Assembly: GCA_934667275.1 (NCBI GenBank)
Contig: CAKULK010000002.1
Location: forward strand, 124,001-188,000
Length of the DNA: 64,000 bases
Source: an uncultured Bacteroidales bacterium
Lineage (GTDB): Bacteria > Bacteroidota > Bacteroidia > Bacteroidales > Paludibacteraceae
Direction: 5' to 3'
Below the pieces are notes generated by a model. That model did no database searches and was not told where the DNA came from. It worked only from the letters and a program-made list of their open reading frames with translations. The translations under genes and the position numbers were made by a program. Shown here in pieces: positions 1-10,100 of this stretch. Numbering within the stretch: the first letter of the stretch is position 1; each line of letters opens with the position of its first letter.

Positions 1-302
1 CCTCTGACATCACTGTCACGCGCTATGCACCCGAACCTGTGGATCCTACCCCCGAGCAGCACCCCTCGGTGCAAGTGACTATACGCTGTATCGGCACGCC
101 CGACGTGAATGGGGCGCAGCAGGTGGAGATACGTGCCAATACTGAATTGCACTTGCGCTTGGTGGATGCCAACGGCAAACGCATCAACGAGTGGGACGCT
201 TGGAAGAACGCCGCACCCATGCTGCTCACCCTGAAACAGGGCTCTTACCAACTCCTTACCGACAACGAAAGCATCACTATAAATATCCCTTCTTCTCGTT
301 GA
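1..302 (+). CDS. C-terminal part of an unrecognised protein (5' end outside window)
   Basis: The reading frame is open from base 3 of the window to a TGA stop at 300-302, so about 99 C-terminal residues are visible. The fragment is moderately acidic and looks like beta-strand-rich sequence (for example VQVTIRC, LHLRLVD, YQLLTD), with no membrane segment, no cysteine-rich motif and no type IX sorting signature at its end. I do not recognise the family; an end domain of a secreted or periplasmic protein is possible, but this is only an impression from composition. A GTG near position 39 is internal and not a credible start. A hairpin terminator follows at 331-365. Confidence 0.6.
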   Translation, partial: SDITVTRYAPEPVDPTPEQHPSVQVTIRCIGTPDVNGAQQVEIRANTELHLRLVDANGKRINEWDAWKNAAPMLLTLKQGSYQLLTDNESITINIPSSR

Positions 303-330
303 GCCAATCCGTACAATTTGTTATAGGATA

Positions 331-365
331 GACAAGGGCTACCCGTTTTCCGGATAGCCCCTGTC
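331..365. terminator. Bidirectional hairpin terminator between convergent genes
   Basis: A 15-bp stem (331-345 with 351-365) with two mismatches and a five-base loop lies between the stop of the first gene and the stop of uvrD. The plus-strand copy is followed by a short T-containing run (TGTTTGGG), so termination of the left-hand gene is the better-supported role. Confidence 0.55.
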
Positions 366-370
366 TGTTT

Positions 371-424
371 GGGTATTGTCGGGTCCGCTGAATGTACCGT
401 GTATGTACCGTAGTTGGCAGCGGG
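371..424. repeat. 11-bp periodic degenerate tandem repeat, array A
   Basis: GTACCGT occurs at 394-400 and 405-411, exactly 11 bp apart. Weaker units in the same register extend to both sides (GGGTA, GGTCC, TGGCAG). The array fills the convergent gap between the left terminator and the uvrD stop codon. It is the shortest and weakest of the main arrays, but its TACCGT core also appears in the array at 16642-16685. Confidence 0.5.
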
Positions 425-427
425 GGA

Positions 428-2713
428 TTACAGGCGGGTTAGTTTGGCGTATGTGAGGAGCAGGGTCTTTTTGCCGACGGTGTCGAATTGGATATCAATC
501 TTGTCGTTTTCATTCTCCCGATAGACTGCCAGCACGGTGCCATTGCCGAATGTCTTGTGCGCGACGCGGTCGTCTTTTTTCCACTCACTGCGAATGGGTT
601 TCCTGTCAGATTTCTCCAATGCTCCCGTGGTGCGGCGCAGGTTCTGCGGCGCGGGTGCCGACGTGAATGTGCGTGTGGCTGCTGCAGCAGGAGCCGTAAA
701 GCCCTTTGGTGTGGACGCAAAAGCCTGTTGCCCTATGCGTGAGGTGTCCACCTGCAGAATGAAGCGCGGGTCGATGTCTTTGATGAAGCGTGAGGGCGAT
801 GAGAACTGCGTCTGCCCGCAGCGGAAACGCTGGCGCGCGTTCATAAGGTAGCACTGCTCCATGGCGCGCGTGATGGCTACATAAAGCAGACGGCGTTCCT
901 CTTCCAAGTCCTTGGGCGACTGGCAGAACTGCGAGGGGAAGAGGTTCTCTTCCAGTCCGACGATGAAGGCGATGCGGAACTCCAGTCCCTTGGCGGAATG
1001 GACGGTGAGCAGCGTGACGCGCGGTTGTTCGTCGTTCTGCCGCTCGTCCTGGTCGGTGAGAAGACTGACCTCCGCAAGGAAGTCGGTCATAGGGGTGAAA
1101 TCGATACCCTGCTGCCTGCGGTTGTCCACAAACTCGTGGATACCCGACAGCATCTCCTGCAGGTTCTCAACGCGTGCGATGCCTTCGGGCGACATGTCGG
1201 ACTTGGCATCGCGCATGATGCCCGACTCACGCAGCACATCGTCGGCAAACGAATAGGCATCGTGCGTACCTGCCCGTTGCGCGAAACGCTGAATCATCTG
1301 TGCAAAGTCGAGGAGTTTTTTCTTGGTAGCCGCTGCCACCCCGAGTTGCGCCCCGTCGGGGTCGGAGATGACTTCAAAGAGTGGAAGTTCAAGGGCGCGT
1401 GCGGTGTCGCTGATGCGTCCGATAGTGGTGTCGCCGATACCGCGTGCGGGGAAATTGATGACGCGGAGCAAAGCCTCGTTGTCCAGCAGATTGACCGCCA
1501 GACGGAAGTAAGCGATGGCGTCTTTTATCTCCTTGCGCTGATAGAAAGAGGTGCCGCCGTAGATGCGGTAGGGGATAGAGAGGCGGCGCAGTTCGTCCTC
1601 TATCACACGCGACTGTGCGTTGGTGCGGTACATCACCGCGATGTCGTCGTAGGTGAGGTTGGTCTTCGCCCCCGTCCGGATGAGCATCTTGACCTGCTGC
1701 GCCACGGCTTTGGCTTCGTCGCGGTCGGTCAGGTAGGTGGATAGTTGCAAGTGGTCGCCCTGCTCTTTTTCGGAATATACCTCCTTGAATATCTGCCCTT
1801 TGTTGTGCCTGATGAGGGAGTTGGCGGCATTGACAATGGTCTGCGTGGAGCGATAGTTGCGCTCCAGTTTGAACAGTTGCGCATTGGCGTAGCCCTTTTG
1901 GAAGGTGAGGATATTCTCGATATTCGCCCCGCGGAACGAATAGATGGACTGCGCGTCGTCGCCCACGACGCAGATATGGTTCTGCGGTTCAGCCAAGCGC
2001 TTGACAATCAGATACTGCGAGTAGTTGGTGTCCTGATACTCGTCCACCAGCACATATTGGAAGATGTCCTGATACTTGTGCAGCACCTCTTCGTTGTCGC
2101 GGAAGAGGATGTTGGTAGTGAACAGCAGGTCGTCGAAATCCATGGCGTTGGCGGCGCGCAGGCGGCGGTTGTACTCGGCGTAGATGCGCGTCATCTCGTA
2201 GATACGGTCGAAGCGGTCTTGCATGGTGAACTCGCGATTGGCGGCGTACTGCGAGGGCGAGAGCAGATGGTTTTTCGCCATCGAGATGCGTCCGAGAAGC
2301 GTGCCGGGCTTGTAAATCTTCTCGTCCAACTGCATATCCTTGACAATGTGCTTGAGGAGTGACTTGGAGTCGGCGGTGTCGTAGATGGAATAGTCGCGTG
2401 TATAGCCCACCTTGTCCGCCTCCTGCCGCAAGATGCGGGCGCAGACAGAGTGGAAAGTGCCCATCCAGAGGTAGCGTGCGATGTCGTCGCCCACCAGTTG
2501 CGCGATGCGGTTCTTCATCTCGCGCGCCGCTTTGTTGGTGAAGGTGAGTGCCAGAATGTGGCCTGCGGGAACGCCATGCTCCAGCAGGTGGGTAATCTTA
2601 TAGGTCAGCACACGTGTCTTGCCCGACCCTGCACCGGCTATTACCAGTTGGGGGCCATCGTTGTACTCTACGGCAGCACGCTGAGAGGGATTCAGTTCGC
2701 TAAGATAGTTCAT
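428..2713 (-). CDS. uvrD: UvrD/PcrA-type ATP-dependent 3'-5' DNA helicase
   Basis: A superfamily 1 helicase of about 761 residues, the usual length for PcrA/UvrD, acting in nucleotide excision repair, mismatch repair and removal of stalled RNA polymerase. The Walker A motif GAGSGKT is at residues 27-33, Walker B DEYQD near 223-227, and the helicase C-terminal motifs TVHSAKGLEF and YVAITRA follow. The last 55 or so residues (WKKDDRVAHKTFGNGTV...) form the Tudor-like tail that in PcrA binds RNA polymerase. The start was set at MNYLSELNPSQ because it matches the family and lies just downstream of a promoter at 2744-2774; the open frame continues about 69 codons upstream, but that stretch crosses the promoter and the rpoC terminator. 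It is a separate transcript from rpoC. Confidence 0.95.
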   Translation of the reverse strand: MNYLSELNPSQRAAVEYNDGPQLVIAGAGSGKTRVLTYKITHLLEHGVPAGHILALTFTNKAAREMKNRIAQLVGDDIARYLWMGTFHSVCARILRQEADKVGYTRDYSIYDTADSKSLLKHIVKDMQLDEKIYKPGTLLGRISMAKNHLLSPSQYAANREFTMQDRFDRIYEMTRIYAEYNRRLRAANAMDFDDLLFTTNILFRDNEEVLHKYQDIFQYVLVDEYQDTNYSQYLIVKRLAEPQNHICVVGDDAQSIYSFRGANIENILTFQKGYANAQLFKLERNYRSTQTIVNAANSLIRHNKGQIFKEVYSEKEQGDHLQLSTYLTDRDEAKAVAQQVKMLIRTGAKTNLTYDDIAVMYRTNAQSRVIEDELRRLSIPYRIYGGTSFYQRKEIKDAIAYFRLAVNLLDNEALLRVINFPARGIGDTTIGRISDTARALELPLFEVISDPDGAQLGVAAATKKKLLDFAQMIQRFAQRAGTHDAYSFADDVLRESGIMRDAKSDMSPEGIARVENLQEMLSGIHEFVDNRRQQGIDFTPMTDFLAEVSLLTDQDERQNDEQPRVTLLTVHSAKGLEFRIAFIVGLEENLFPSQFCQSPKDLEEERRLLYVAITRAMEQCYLMNARQRFRCGQTQFSSPSRFIKDIDPRFILQVDTSRIGQQAFASTPKGFTAPAAAATRTFTSAPAPQNLRRTTGALEKSDRKPIRSEWKKDDRVAHKTFGNGTVLAVYRENENDKIDIQFDTVGKKTLLLTYAKLTRL

Positions 2714-2743
2714 TGTCGCGGGACGATATTGATTTAACGGGTG

Positions 2744-2774
2744 CAAAGTTACGGAAAAAATCCGATTTTGGCAA
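2744..2774 (-). promoter_or_regulatory. Bacteroidetes-type promoter of uvrD
   Basis: On the minus strand TAACTTTG (2744-2751) matches the -7 consensus TAnnTTTG, with a TTG -33 element at 2772-2774 separated by 20 bp. It lies about 30 bp upstream of the chosen uvrD start and just beyond the rpoC terminator. Confidence 0.7.
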
Positions 2775-2790
2775 CGCTTGGAACCTAAAA

Positions 2791-2828
2791 ACAAAATTCC
2801 CGCCCCTGCGAGGGGGCGGGAATTTTGT
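2791..2828 (-). terminator. Intrinsic terminator of the rpoBC transcript
   Basis: A perfect 16-bp inverted repeat (2791-2806 with 2813-2828) with a GC-rich core and six-base loop lies 25 bp beyond the rpoC stop. On the minus strand it is followed by TTTTTAGG, giving a classic Rho-independent terminator. Confidence 0.9.
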
Positions 2829-2852
2829 GAACAGCCTTCCGACAAACGCGGT

Positions 2853-5800
2853 TTACAGGGTGTCGGCGGGTTCTGCGTTGTCCAGTTGCTGGAGCATACG
2901 CGCCTCGTCGGCAGCCGCACGGGCCGCCTGCATGGCAGCGTACTCCTCCGCGTTGTGGACGGTGATGTTGTTGAACTCGCGCAGACCGGTACCTGCAGGG
3001 ATAAGGTTACCGCAGATAACGTTCTCCTTCATACCGTCGAGGTAATCGACCTTGCCTTGGATAGCGGCCTCGTTGAGCACCTTGGTGGTCTCCTGGAAGG
3101 AAGCAGCGGACATGAAGGACTTGGTGCCGAGAGCGGCGCGGGTGATACCCTGAAGTATCTGACTGGCGGTAGCGCACATGGCGTCGCGTGCCTCAACCAA
3201 CTTCTTGTCGCGGCGACGGAGACTGGAGTTCTCGTCGTGGAGACGGCGTGCAGTGACAATCTGACCTGCGCGAAGCGTCTCGCTGTCACCGGCATCGGTA
3301 ACGACTTTCTTGCCCCAGATACGGTCGTTCTCGTCGAGGAAGTCGAGTTTGTCAACGATTTGCTTCTCGAGGAAACGCGTATCGCCTGCGTCCTGGATTT
3401 CCACCTTGCGCATCATCTGACGCACGATAATCTCGAAGTGCTTGTCGTTGATTTCCACACCCTGCATACGGTAAACGGACTGAGCCTCGTTGACGATGTA
3501 GTCCTGTACGGCAGTAGGTCCCTGGATAGCCAGAATGTCGTCGGGCGTGATAGCACCATCGGACAGGGCAACACCTGCATGCACATAGTCGCCCTCCTGT
3601 ACAAGGATTTGCTTACTCAACGGAATGAGATACGACTTGACCTCACCGAGACGCGATGTGATATTGAGTTCTCGGTTACCACGTTTGATTTTGCCGAAGG
3701 AAACTTCGCCATCAATCTCAGCCACGATAGCAGGATTGGACGGATTGCGTGCCTCGAACAATTCGGTAACACGCGGAAGACCACCCGTGATATCGCCTGC
3801 GGTACCGAAGGAACGTGTCTGCGTGAAGAGTGCGTCTCCGACCTTGACTTCGGCTCCGTCGGGGTGAACAAGCAGCGCCTTCACAGGCAGGTTGTATGTA
3901 CGGAGCACATTGCCTTCCTTATCGAGAATAAGGGCAGCAGGCATCTTGGTCTTATCCTTGGTTTCGGTGATAGTAACCTCTTTCTTACCGGTCTGCTCGT
4001 CGGTCTCGGTCTTGGCGGTAACGCCTTCGACAACGTCCTGATACTGAATGGTACCGGCTTGCTCGATGATGAGGGCAGCCTTGTAAGGATCCCACTCGCA
4101 GACTTGCGTGCCCTTGTCATAGACCTGACCCGGGGTGACGAAGAGTTTGGAAGCGTACGGTATATTGAACTGGGTGAGTACGACACCTGTCTTCTCGTCC
4201 ACAAGACGCATCTCGTTAAGACGGCTGACAACGATGATGTCGCCTTCCTCGGTGGTGATGGTACGCATATCGTCGATTTCGATACGACCAGCCTGCGGGA
4301 TAGCGTAGGTGTTCTGCGTAGCCGCGTTACCAGCGACACCACCCGAGTGGAAGGTACGGAGAGTCAACTGGGTACCCGGCTCACCGATAGCCTGTGCGGC
4401 TATGACACCGACCGCCTCGCCTTTCTGTACGAGTTGGCGGGTGGCGAGGTTACGACCGTAGCACTTGGCGCAGACACCATGTTTCGCCTCGCAAGTGAGT
4501 ACGGAACGAATCTCAACGGCTTCGATGCCGGCGTCTTCGATAGCCTGGCACTGTGCCTCGCGTATCTCTTCGCCTGCAGCAACGATGAGGTTGCTCTCGT
4601 TGTCGTAGATGTCATGGACGCTGACACGTCCGAGGATACGCTGGGTGAGGGTGGCAACGACATTGTCGTTCTGCTTGACGGCGCGTGCGGTCAAGCCACG
4701 GAGGGTGCCACAGTCGTCCTGGGTGATGATGACATCGTGCGACACATCGACAAGACGACGGGTGAGGTAACCTGCGTCCGCCGTCTTCAGAGCGGTATCG
4801 GCAAGACCCTTACGGGCACCGTGGGTGGAGATGAAGTACTCCAACACGCTCAAGCCCTCTTTGAAGTTGGACAGAATCGGGTTCTCGATAGTCTGACGAC
4901 CTTCTGCGGCACCTGCTTTCTGGGGCTTTGCCATAAGACCACGCATGCCTGCCAACTGCTTAATCTGCTGTTTGGAACCACGGGCACCGGAGTCCATCAT
5001 CATATATACAGAGTTGAATCCTTGGTCAGCCTCCTTCATGTGCTTCATCAGCACTTCGGTGACCTGCGCATCGACATCGGTCCATGCACCGACCACCTTA
5101 TTATAACGCTCGTTGTCGGTCATAAGACCTTCCATATAGAGTTCGGTAACCTCTTCGACGGTTTGATTACCTTTGGCAACCAGTTCGTTCTTCTCCTCAG
5201 GGATAAGGATGTCGTTGAGGTTGAAGGACAAACCTCCCTTGAACGCCATCTTGTAACCAAGGTTCTTGATGTCGTCGAGGAACTGAGCCGTGCGAGCCAC
5301 GCCGCAGGTCTTGATAACATCGGCAATGATGTTCTTGACGGCTTTCTTGCCGAGGGTTACGTTCTGATAGCCGACCTCTACGGGTACGAAATGGTTGACA
5401 AGCACACGGCCGGGGGTGGTCTCTACGAGGGTGGTCTTGTGGGTACGCCCGTCGTGGATACGCACCTTGACATTGGCGTGGATGTCCGCTTTGCCCTCGT
5501 TGAGCGCGATTTCGCACTCTTCGGGCGAGTAGAAGCAGAGCCCTTCGCCCTTGACGCCCGTGCGGGGCTTGGTGATATAGTAGAGACCGAGAATCATATC
5601 CTGCGAAGGTACGGTAATCGGGTTGCCGTTTGCGGGATCAAGAATGTTGTGCGAGCCGAGCATAAGCAGTTGCGCCTCGAGTACCGCCTCGTTGGAGAGC
5701 GGGAGGTGAACAGCCATCTGGTCGCCATCGAAGTCAGCGTTGAATCCGGCACATGCCAGCGGGTGCAACTGGATAGCCTTACCCTCAATCATTCGCGGTT

Positions 5801-7160
5801 GGAACGCCAGAATACCATGGCGGTGGAGTGTCGGAGCACGGTTGAGCAGTACGGGGTGACCCTCCATAACGTGCTCAAGAATGTCGAAGATGACAGGGTC
5901 TTTGCGGTCGATGACCTTCTTTGCCGATTTGACGGTCTTGACGATACCACGCTCGATGAGTTTGCGAATGATAAACGGCTTGTAGAGTTCGGCTGCCATA
6001 TCCTTGGGCAGACCGCACTCGTGCATCTTGAGTTCAGGACCGACCACGATAACGGAACGTGCGGAATAGTCAACACGCTTACCGAGCAAGTTCTGACGGA
6101 AACGACCCTGTTTACCCTTCAACGAGTCGGAGAGGGATTTGAGAGGACGGTTGGCGTCGGACTTGATGGCTGTGGTCTTCTTGCTGTTGTCGAAGAGGGA
6201 GTCAACAGCCTCCTGGAGCATACGTTTCTCGTTGCGAAGAATGACATCAGGTGCCTTAATCTCGACGAGTCGTTTGAGTCGGTTGTTACGAATGATGACG
6301 CGGCGATAGAGGTCGTTGAGGTCCGAGGTCGCGAAACGACCGCCATCCAGCGGCACGAGCGGACGCAGTTCGGGCGGGGTGACGGGTATGACGCGGAGCA
6401 CCATCCATTCGGGGCGGTTCTTGCCCTTGCTGGCACGGAACGACTCTACCACCTGCAGTCGCTTGAGGGCTTCCGCCTTGCGCTGCATGGAGGTGTCGGT
6501 GTCGGCACGGTGGCGCAGTTCGTAACTAAGGGCATCGAGGTCGATGCTTGCGAGCATCTCTTCGACCGCCTCAGCACCCATCTTGGCAATGAACTTGTCG
6601 GGGTCGGAGTCGTCCAAGAGTTGGTTATCCTGCGGGAGACGGGACATGAGTTCGTTGTACTCGTCCTCGTCGAGGAGCATCTTGTCTTCCACGATACCAT
6701 CGCCGAGTTCCTGCCCTGCCAACACGCCGGCACGGATGACGATGTACTTCTCGTAGTAAACAACCGAGTCCAATTTCTTGGTAGGTACGCCGAGAAGTGC
6801 CGCCATCTTGGACGGCAGAGAGCGGAGGTACCAGATATGGGTGACGGGCACTACGAGTTTGATATGTCCCATACGCTCGCGGCGCACTTTCTTCTCTGTG
6901 ACTTCGACACCGCAACGCTCGCAGACGATACCTTTGTAGCGGATGCGCTTGTACTTACCGCAATGGCACTCGTAGTCCTTGGTAGGGCCGAAGATGCGCT
7001 CGCAGAACAGACCGTCGCGCTCAGGCTTGTAGGTACGATAGTTGATGGTTTCAGGTTTGAGCACTTCGCCCGAACTGATACGCATGATTTCATCGGGCGA
7101 TGCAAGTCCGATAGAAATGCGGGTAAAACCGTTTTTCTTATTATCTTGTTTGAAAGCCAT
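2853..7160 (-). CDS. rpoC: DNA-directed RNA polymerase subunit beta'
   Basis: The beta' subunit, 1435 residues, forms the catalytic centre of RNA polymerase with RpoB. The Mg-binding motif NADFDGD is at residues 474-480. The N-terminal zinc site uses C65, C67, C80 and C83, and the second zinc cluster is in TCEAKHGVCAKCYG near residue 890. The bridge and trigger regions (GEPGTQLTLRTFHSGG) follow directly. The start MAFKQDNKKNG lies 11 bp after the rpoB stop, so the two genes are translated from one mRNA. A charged segment between the trigger region and the C-terminus (KTETDEQTGKKEV...) resembles the lineage-specific insertion of other Bacteroidetes. A terminator follows. Confidence 0.98.
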   Translation of the reverse strand: MAFKQDNKKNGFTRISIGLASPDEIMRISSGEVLKPETINYRTYKPERDGLFCERIFGPTKDYECHCGKYKRIRYKGIVCERCGVEVTEKKVRRERMGHIKLVVPVTHIWYLRSLPSKMAALLGVPTKKLDSVVYYEKYIVIRAGVLAGQELGDGIVEDKMLLDEDEYNELMSRLPQDNQLLDDSDPDKFIAKMGAEAVEEMLASIDLDALSYELRHRADTDTSMQRKAEALKRLQVVESFRASKGKNRPEWMVLRVIPVTPPELRPLVPLDGGRFATSDLNDLYRRVIIRNNRLKRLVEIKAPDVILRNEKRMLQEAVDSLFDNSKKTTAIKSDANRPLKSLSDSLKGKQGRFRQNLLGKRVDYSARSVIVVGPELKMHECGLPKDMAAELYKPFIIRKLIERGIVKTVKSAKKVIDRKDPVIFDILEHVMEGHPVLLNRAPTLHRHGILAFQPRMIEGKAIQLHPLACAGFNADFDGDQMAVHLPLSNEAVLEAQLLMLGSHNILDPANGNPITVPSQDMILGLYYITKPRTGVKGEGLCFYSPEECEIALNEGKADIHANVKVRIHDGRTHKTTLVETTPGRVLVNHFVPVEVGYQNVTLGKKAVKNIIADVIKTCGVARTAQFLDDIKNLGYKMAFKGGLSFNLNDILIPEEKNELVAKGNQTVEEVTELYMEGLMTDNERYNKVVGAWTDVDAQVTEVLMKHMKEADQGFNSVYMMMDSGARGSKQQIKQLAGMRGLMAKPQKAGAAEGRQTIENPILSNFKEGLSVLEYFISTHGARKGLADTALKTADAGYLTRRLVDVSHDVIITQDDCGTLRGLTARAVKQNDNVVATLTQRILGRVSVHDIYDNESNLIVAAGEEIREAQCQAIEDAGIEAVEIRSVLTCEAKHGVCAKCYGRNLATRQLVQKGEAVGVIAAQAIGEPGTQLTLRTFHSGGVAGNAATQNTYAIPQAGRIEIDDMRTITTEEGDIIVVSRLNEMRLVDEKTGVVLTQFNIPYASKLFVTPGQVYDKGTQVCEWDPYKAALIIEQAGTIQYQDVVEGVTAKTETDEQTGKKEVTITETKDKTKMPAALILDKEGNVLRTYNLPVKALLVHPDGAEVKVGDALFTQTRSFGTAGDITGGLPRVTELFEARNPSNPAIVAEIDGEVSFGKIKRGNRELNITSRLGEVKSYLIPLSKQILVQEGDYVHAGVALSDGAITPDDILAIQGPTAVQDYIVNEAQSVYRMQGVEINDKHFEIIVRQMMRKVEIQDAGDTRFLEKQIVDKLDFLDENDRIWGKKVVTDAGDSETLRAGQIVTARRLHDENSSLRRRDKKLVEARDAMCATASQILQGITRAALGTKSFMSAASFQETTKVLNEAAIQGKVDYLDGMKENVICGNLIPAGTGLREFNNITVHNAEEYAAMQAARAAADEARMLQQLDNAEPADTL

Positions 7161-7171
7161 AATTCTTACGT

Positions 7172-10100
7172 TTATTCCATTGTGATTGAGAGTGCGAGAC
7201 CCTGCAGTTCGTGTAACAATACGTTAAGCGACTCGGGCAGTCCAGGAGTTGGGAACGGATCACCTTTGACAATAGCCTCGTAGGTGCGGGCGCGCCCTGT
7301 GACATCGTCGGACTTGACGGTGAGAATCTCTTGCAGAACGTGAGCGGCGCCGTGTGCCTCGAGTGCCCAGACCTCCATCTCACCGAAACGCTGACCACCG
7401 AACTGTGCTTTACCGCCCAACGGTTGCTGGGTGATAAGGCTGTACGGGCCGATAGAACGCGCGTGCATCTTGTCGTCAACCATGTGTCCTAACTTCATGA
7501 AGTAGGTGACTCCGACAGTGGCCATCTGGTCGAACGCCTCGCCTGTGCCGCCATCGTAGAGTTGCGTCTTGCCGGCACGCGGGAGACCTGCCTTGTCGGT
7601 CCAGTCGTTGAGCGAATCCATGGTGCAACCGTCGAAGATAGGCGTAGCGAACTTAACGCCCAACTCGCGACCTGCCCAGCCGAGGACAGCCTCGAAAATC
7701 TGACCGATGTTCATACGTGAAGGCACACCCAGCGGGTTGAGGACGATATCGACAGGCGTTCCGTCCGCCAAGAACGGCATATCCTCTACGCGGACAATCT
7801 TGGAAACGATACCTTTGTTACCGTGGCGACCCGCCATCTTATCGCCGACGCGAATCTTGCGCTTCTTGGCGATATAGACCTTCGCCATCTTGATGATGCC
7901 ATTGGGCAGTTCATCGCCGATGGTGAGGTTGAACTTGGTGCGTTTGAGTTCCGCATCCATCTCCTTGTATTTGGAGATATAGTTCATGATACAACGCTCT
8001 ACCAGGTCGTTGGTGTGTGCATCGTTGGTCCAATCAGCCAGCATCACCGACATATAGTCGATTTGCATGAGGCGTTCTGCCGTGAAGGCTTGTCCCTTAG
8101 GCACGACAGCCGTCTTGACATGGTCGATGACGCCTTCCGACTTGCGGCCATCGAGGAGTTTGACCAACTTGTCCACCAATTGTTTGGTGAGTTGCTCGGC
8201 TTTCGTCTCGAACTCTGCGTCCAACTTGGCGATAGTCTCTTTGTCCTCCATCTTCTGGCGACGGTCTTTGAGCGCCTTCTCATAGAGATGGCGGTCGATA
8301 ACCACGCCGCTGAGCGACGGACTGGCTTTGAGGGATGCGTCTTTCACATCACCCGCCTTGTCGCCGAAGATGGCTTTGAGCAGTTTCTCTTCAGGCGAGG
8401 GGTCGGATTCTCCCTTAGGCGTAATCTTACCGACGATGATGTCGCCCGGCTCGATGTGCGCACCGATGCGAATGATACCGTTCTCATCCAGATTCTTGGT
8501 GGCATCTTCGCTGACATTGGGAATATCGGACGTGAACTCCTCCATACCACGCTTGGTTTCGCGCACCTCAAGGAGTTGCTCGACCACGTGAACGGAAGTG
8601 AACATATCCTCGCGCACAATGCGCTCGCTGAGCACAATGGCATCCTCGTAGTTGTATCCTTTCCAAGGAATGTAGGCAACCTTGAGGTTCTTACCGAGCG
8701 CCAACTCGCCATTCTCGGTGGCATAGCCCTCGGATAGTATCTGTCCTTTCACTACGCGGTCGCCCTTGCGTACGATAGGACGAAGGTCGATGGTAGTGTT
8801 CTGGTTGGTCTTCTGATACTTAGGCAGTTTGTATTCTTTCTCTGCCGATTCGAAAGCGATGAAGTCTTCCTCCTCGTTGCGGTCGTAGAGGATACGAATC
8901 TTGTCGGCATCCACGTAGGTGACTACGCCTGCGCCCTCTGCCATCACCTGGGTGCGGGAGTCCTGTACGAGTTGTGCCTCGATGCCGGTACCTACGATAG
9001 GTGCTTCGTTGTGGAGCAACGGAACTGCCTGGCGCATCATGTTGGAGCCCATCAAGGCACGGTTGGCATCGTCGTGCTCAAGGAACGGGATAAGTGCTGC
9101 CGCGATAGATGCAATCTGCGACGGCGACACGTCCATAAGGTCGATTTGGTCGGGTCCGACTACAGGGAAGTCCGCCTCGTAGCGTGCCTTGACTTTGTCG
9201 CGTATGAACTTGCCGTTCTCGTCGAGCGGTGCGTTACCTTGTGCTACGGTGGATTGCTCCTCGTCTTCGGCGGTGTAGTACACTACATGGTCGTTGTCGA
9301 GGTCCACGACACCGTTCTCCACCTTGCGGTAGGGGGTTTCGATGAAGCCAAGGTTATTGATTTTCGCATATATACAAAGCGAAGATATAAGTCCGATGTT
9401 CGGTCCTTCAGGTGTCTCAATAGGGCAGAGGCGACCATAGTGCGTGTAGTGGACGTCTCGTACCTCGAATCCCGCACGGTCACGGCTCAAGCCGCCGGGG
9501 CCGAGGGCAGACATACGACGCTTGTGGGTAATCTCCGCGAGCGGGTTCTGCTGGTCCATGAACTGCGAGAGCGCATTGGTACCGAAATAGGAGTTGATGA
9601 CACTGGAAATCGCTTTGGCGTTGATAAGGTCGGTCGGCGTAAAGACCTCGGTATCACGCACGTTCATACGCTCGCGGATGGTGCGCGCCATACGTGCGAG
9701 ACCGATACCGAACTGGTTGTAGAGTTGTTCGCCTACGGTACGCACACGACGATTGGAGAGGTGGTCGATATCATCGACTTCAGCGTTGGAGTTGATGAGT
9801 TGCACCAAGTATTTGATAATCTCAATCATGTCCTCCTTGGTGAGCGTGCGCGTCTCCATAGGAATAGACATATTGAGTTTGCGGTTGATGCGGTAGCGTC
9901 CCACTTCGCCAAGGTCGTATCGCTTGTCGGAGAAGAAGAGGTTCTGGATAACCTCGCGTGCGGTGGCATCATCGGCAGGCTCCGCGTTGCGGAGTTGGCG
10001 GTAGATGTAAAGCACCGCCTCCTTCTCGGAGTGCGACGGGTCTTTCTGGAGGGTGTTGAAGATGATGGAATACTCCGCCTCGTTCGCCTCCTCCTTGTGC

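Noticed and set aside
998..1744. 248-codon plus-strand frame across uvrD
   Set aside because: Antisense shadow of the helicase. The protein is low in recognisable motifs and starts mid-gene.
2714..2920. N-terminal extension of uvrD (about 69 residues)
   Set aside because: The extension crosses both a promoter and the rpoC terminator and does not look like PcrA/UvrD.
2778..7283. 1501-codon open frame on the plus strand across rpoC
   Set aside because: It is the complement of rpoC, whose motifs are complete. GC-rich codon use of rpoC leaves the opposite frame open by chance; the plus-strand product has no family features.
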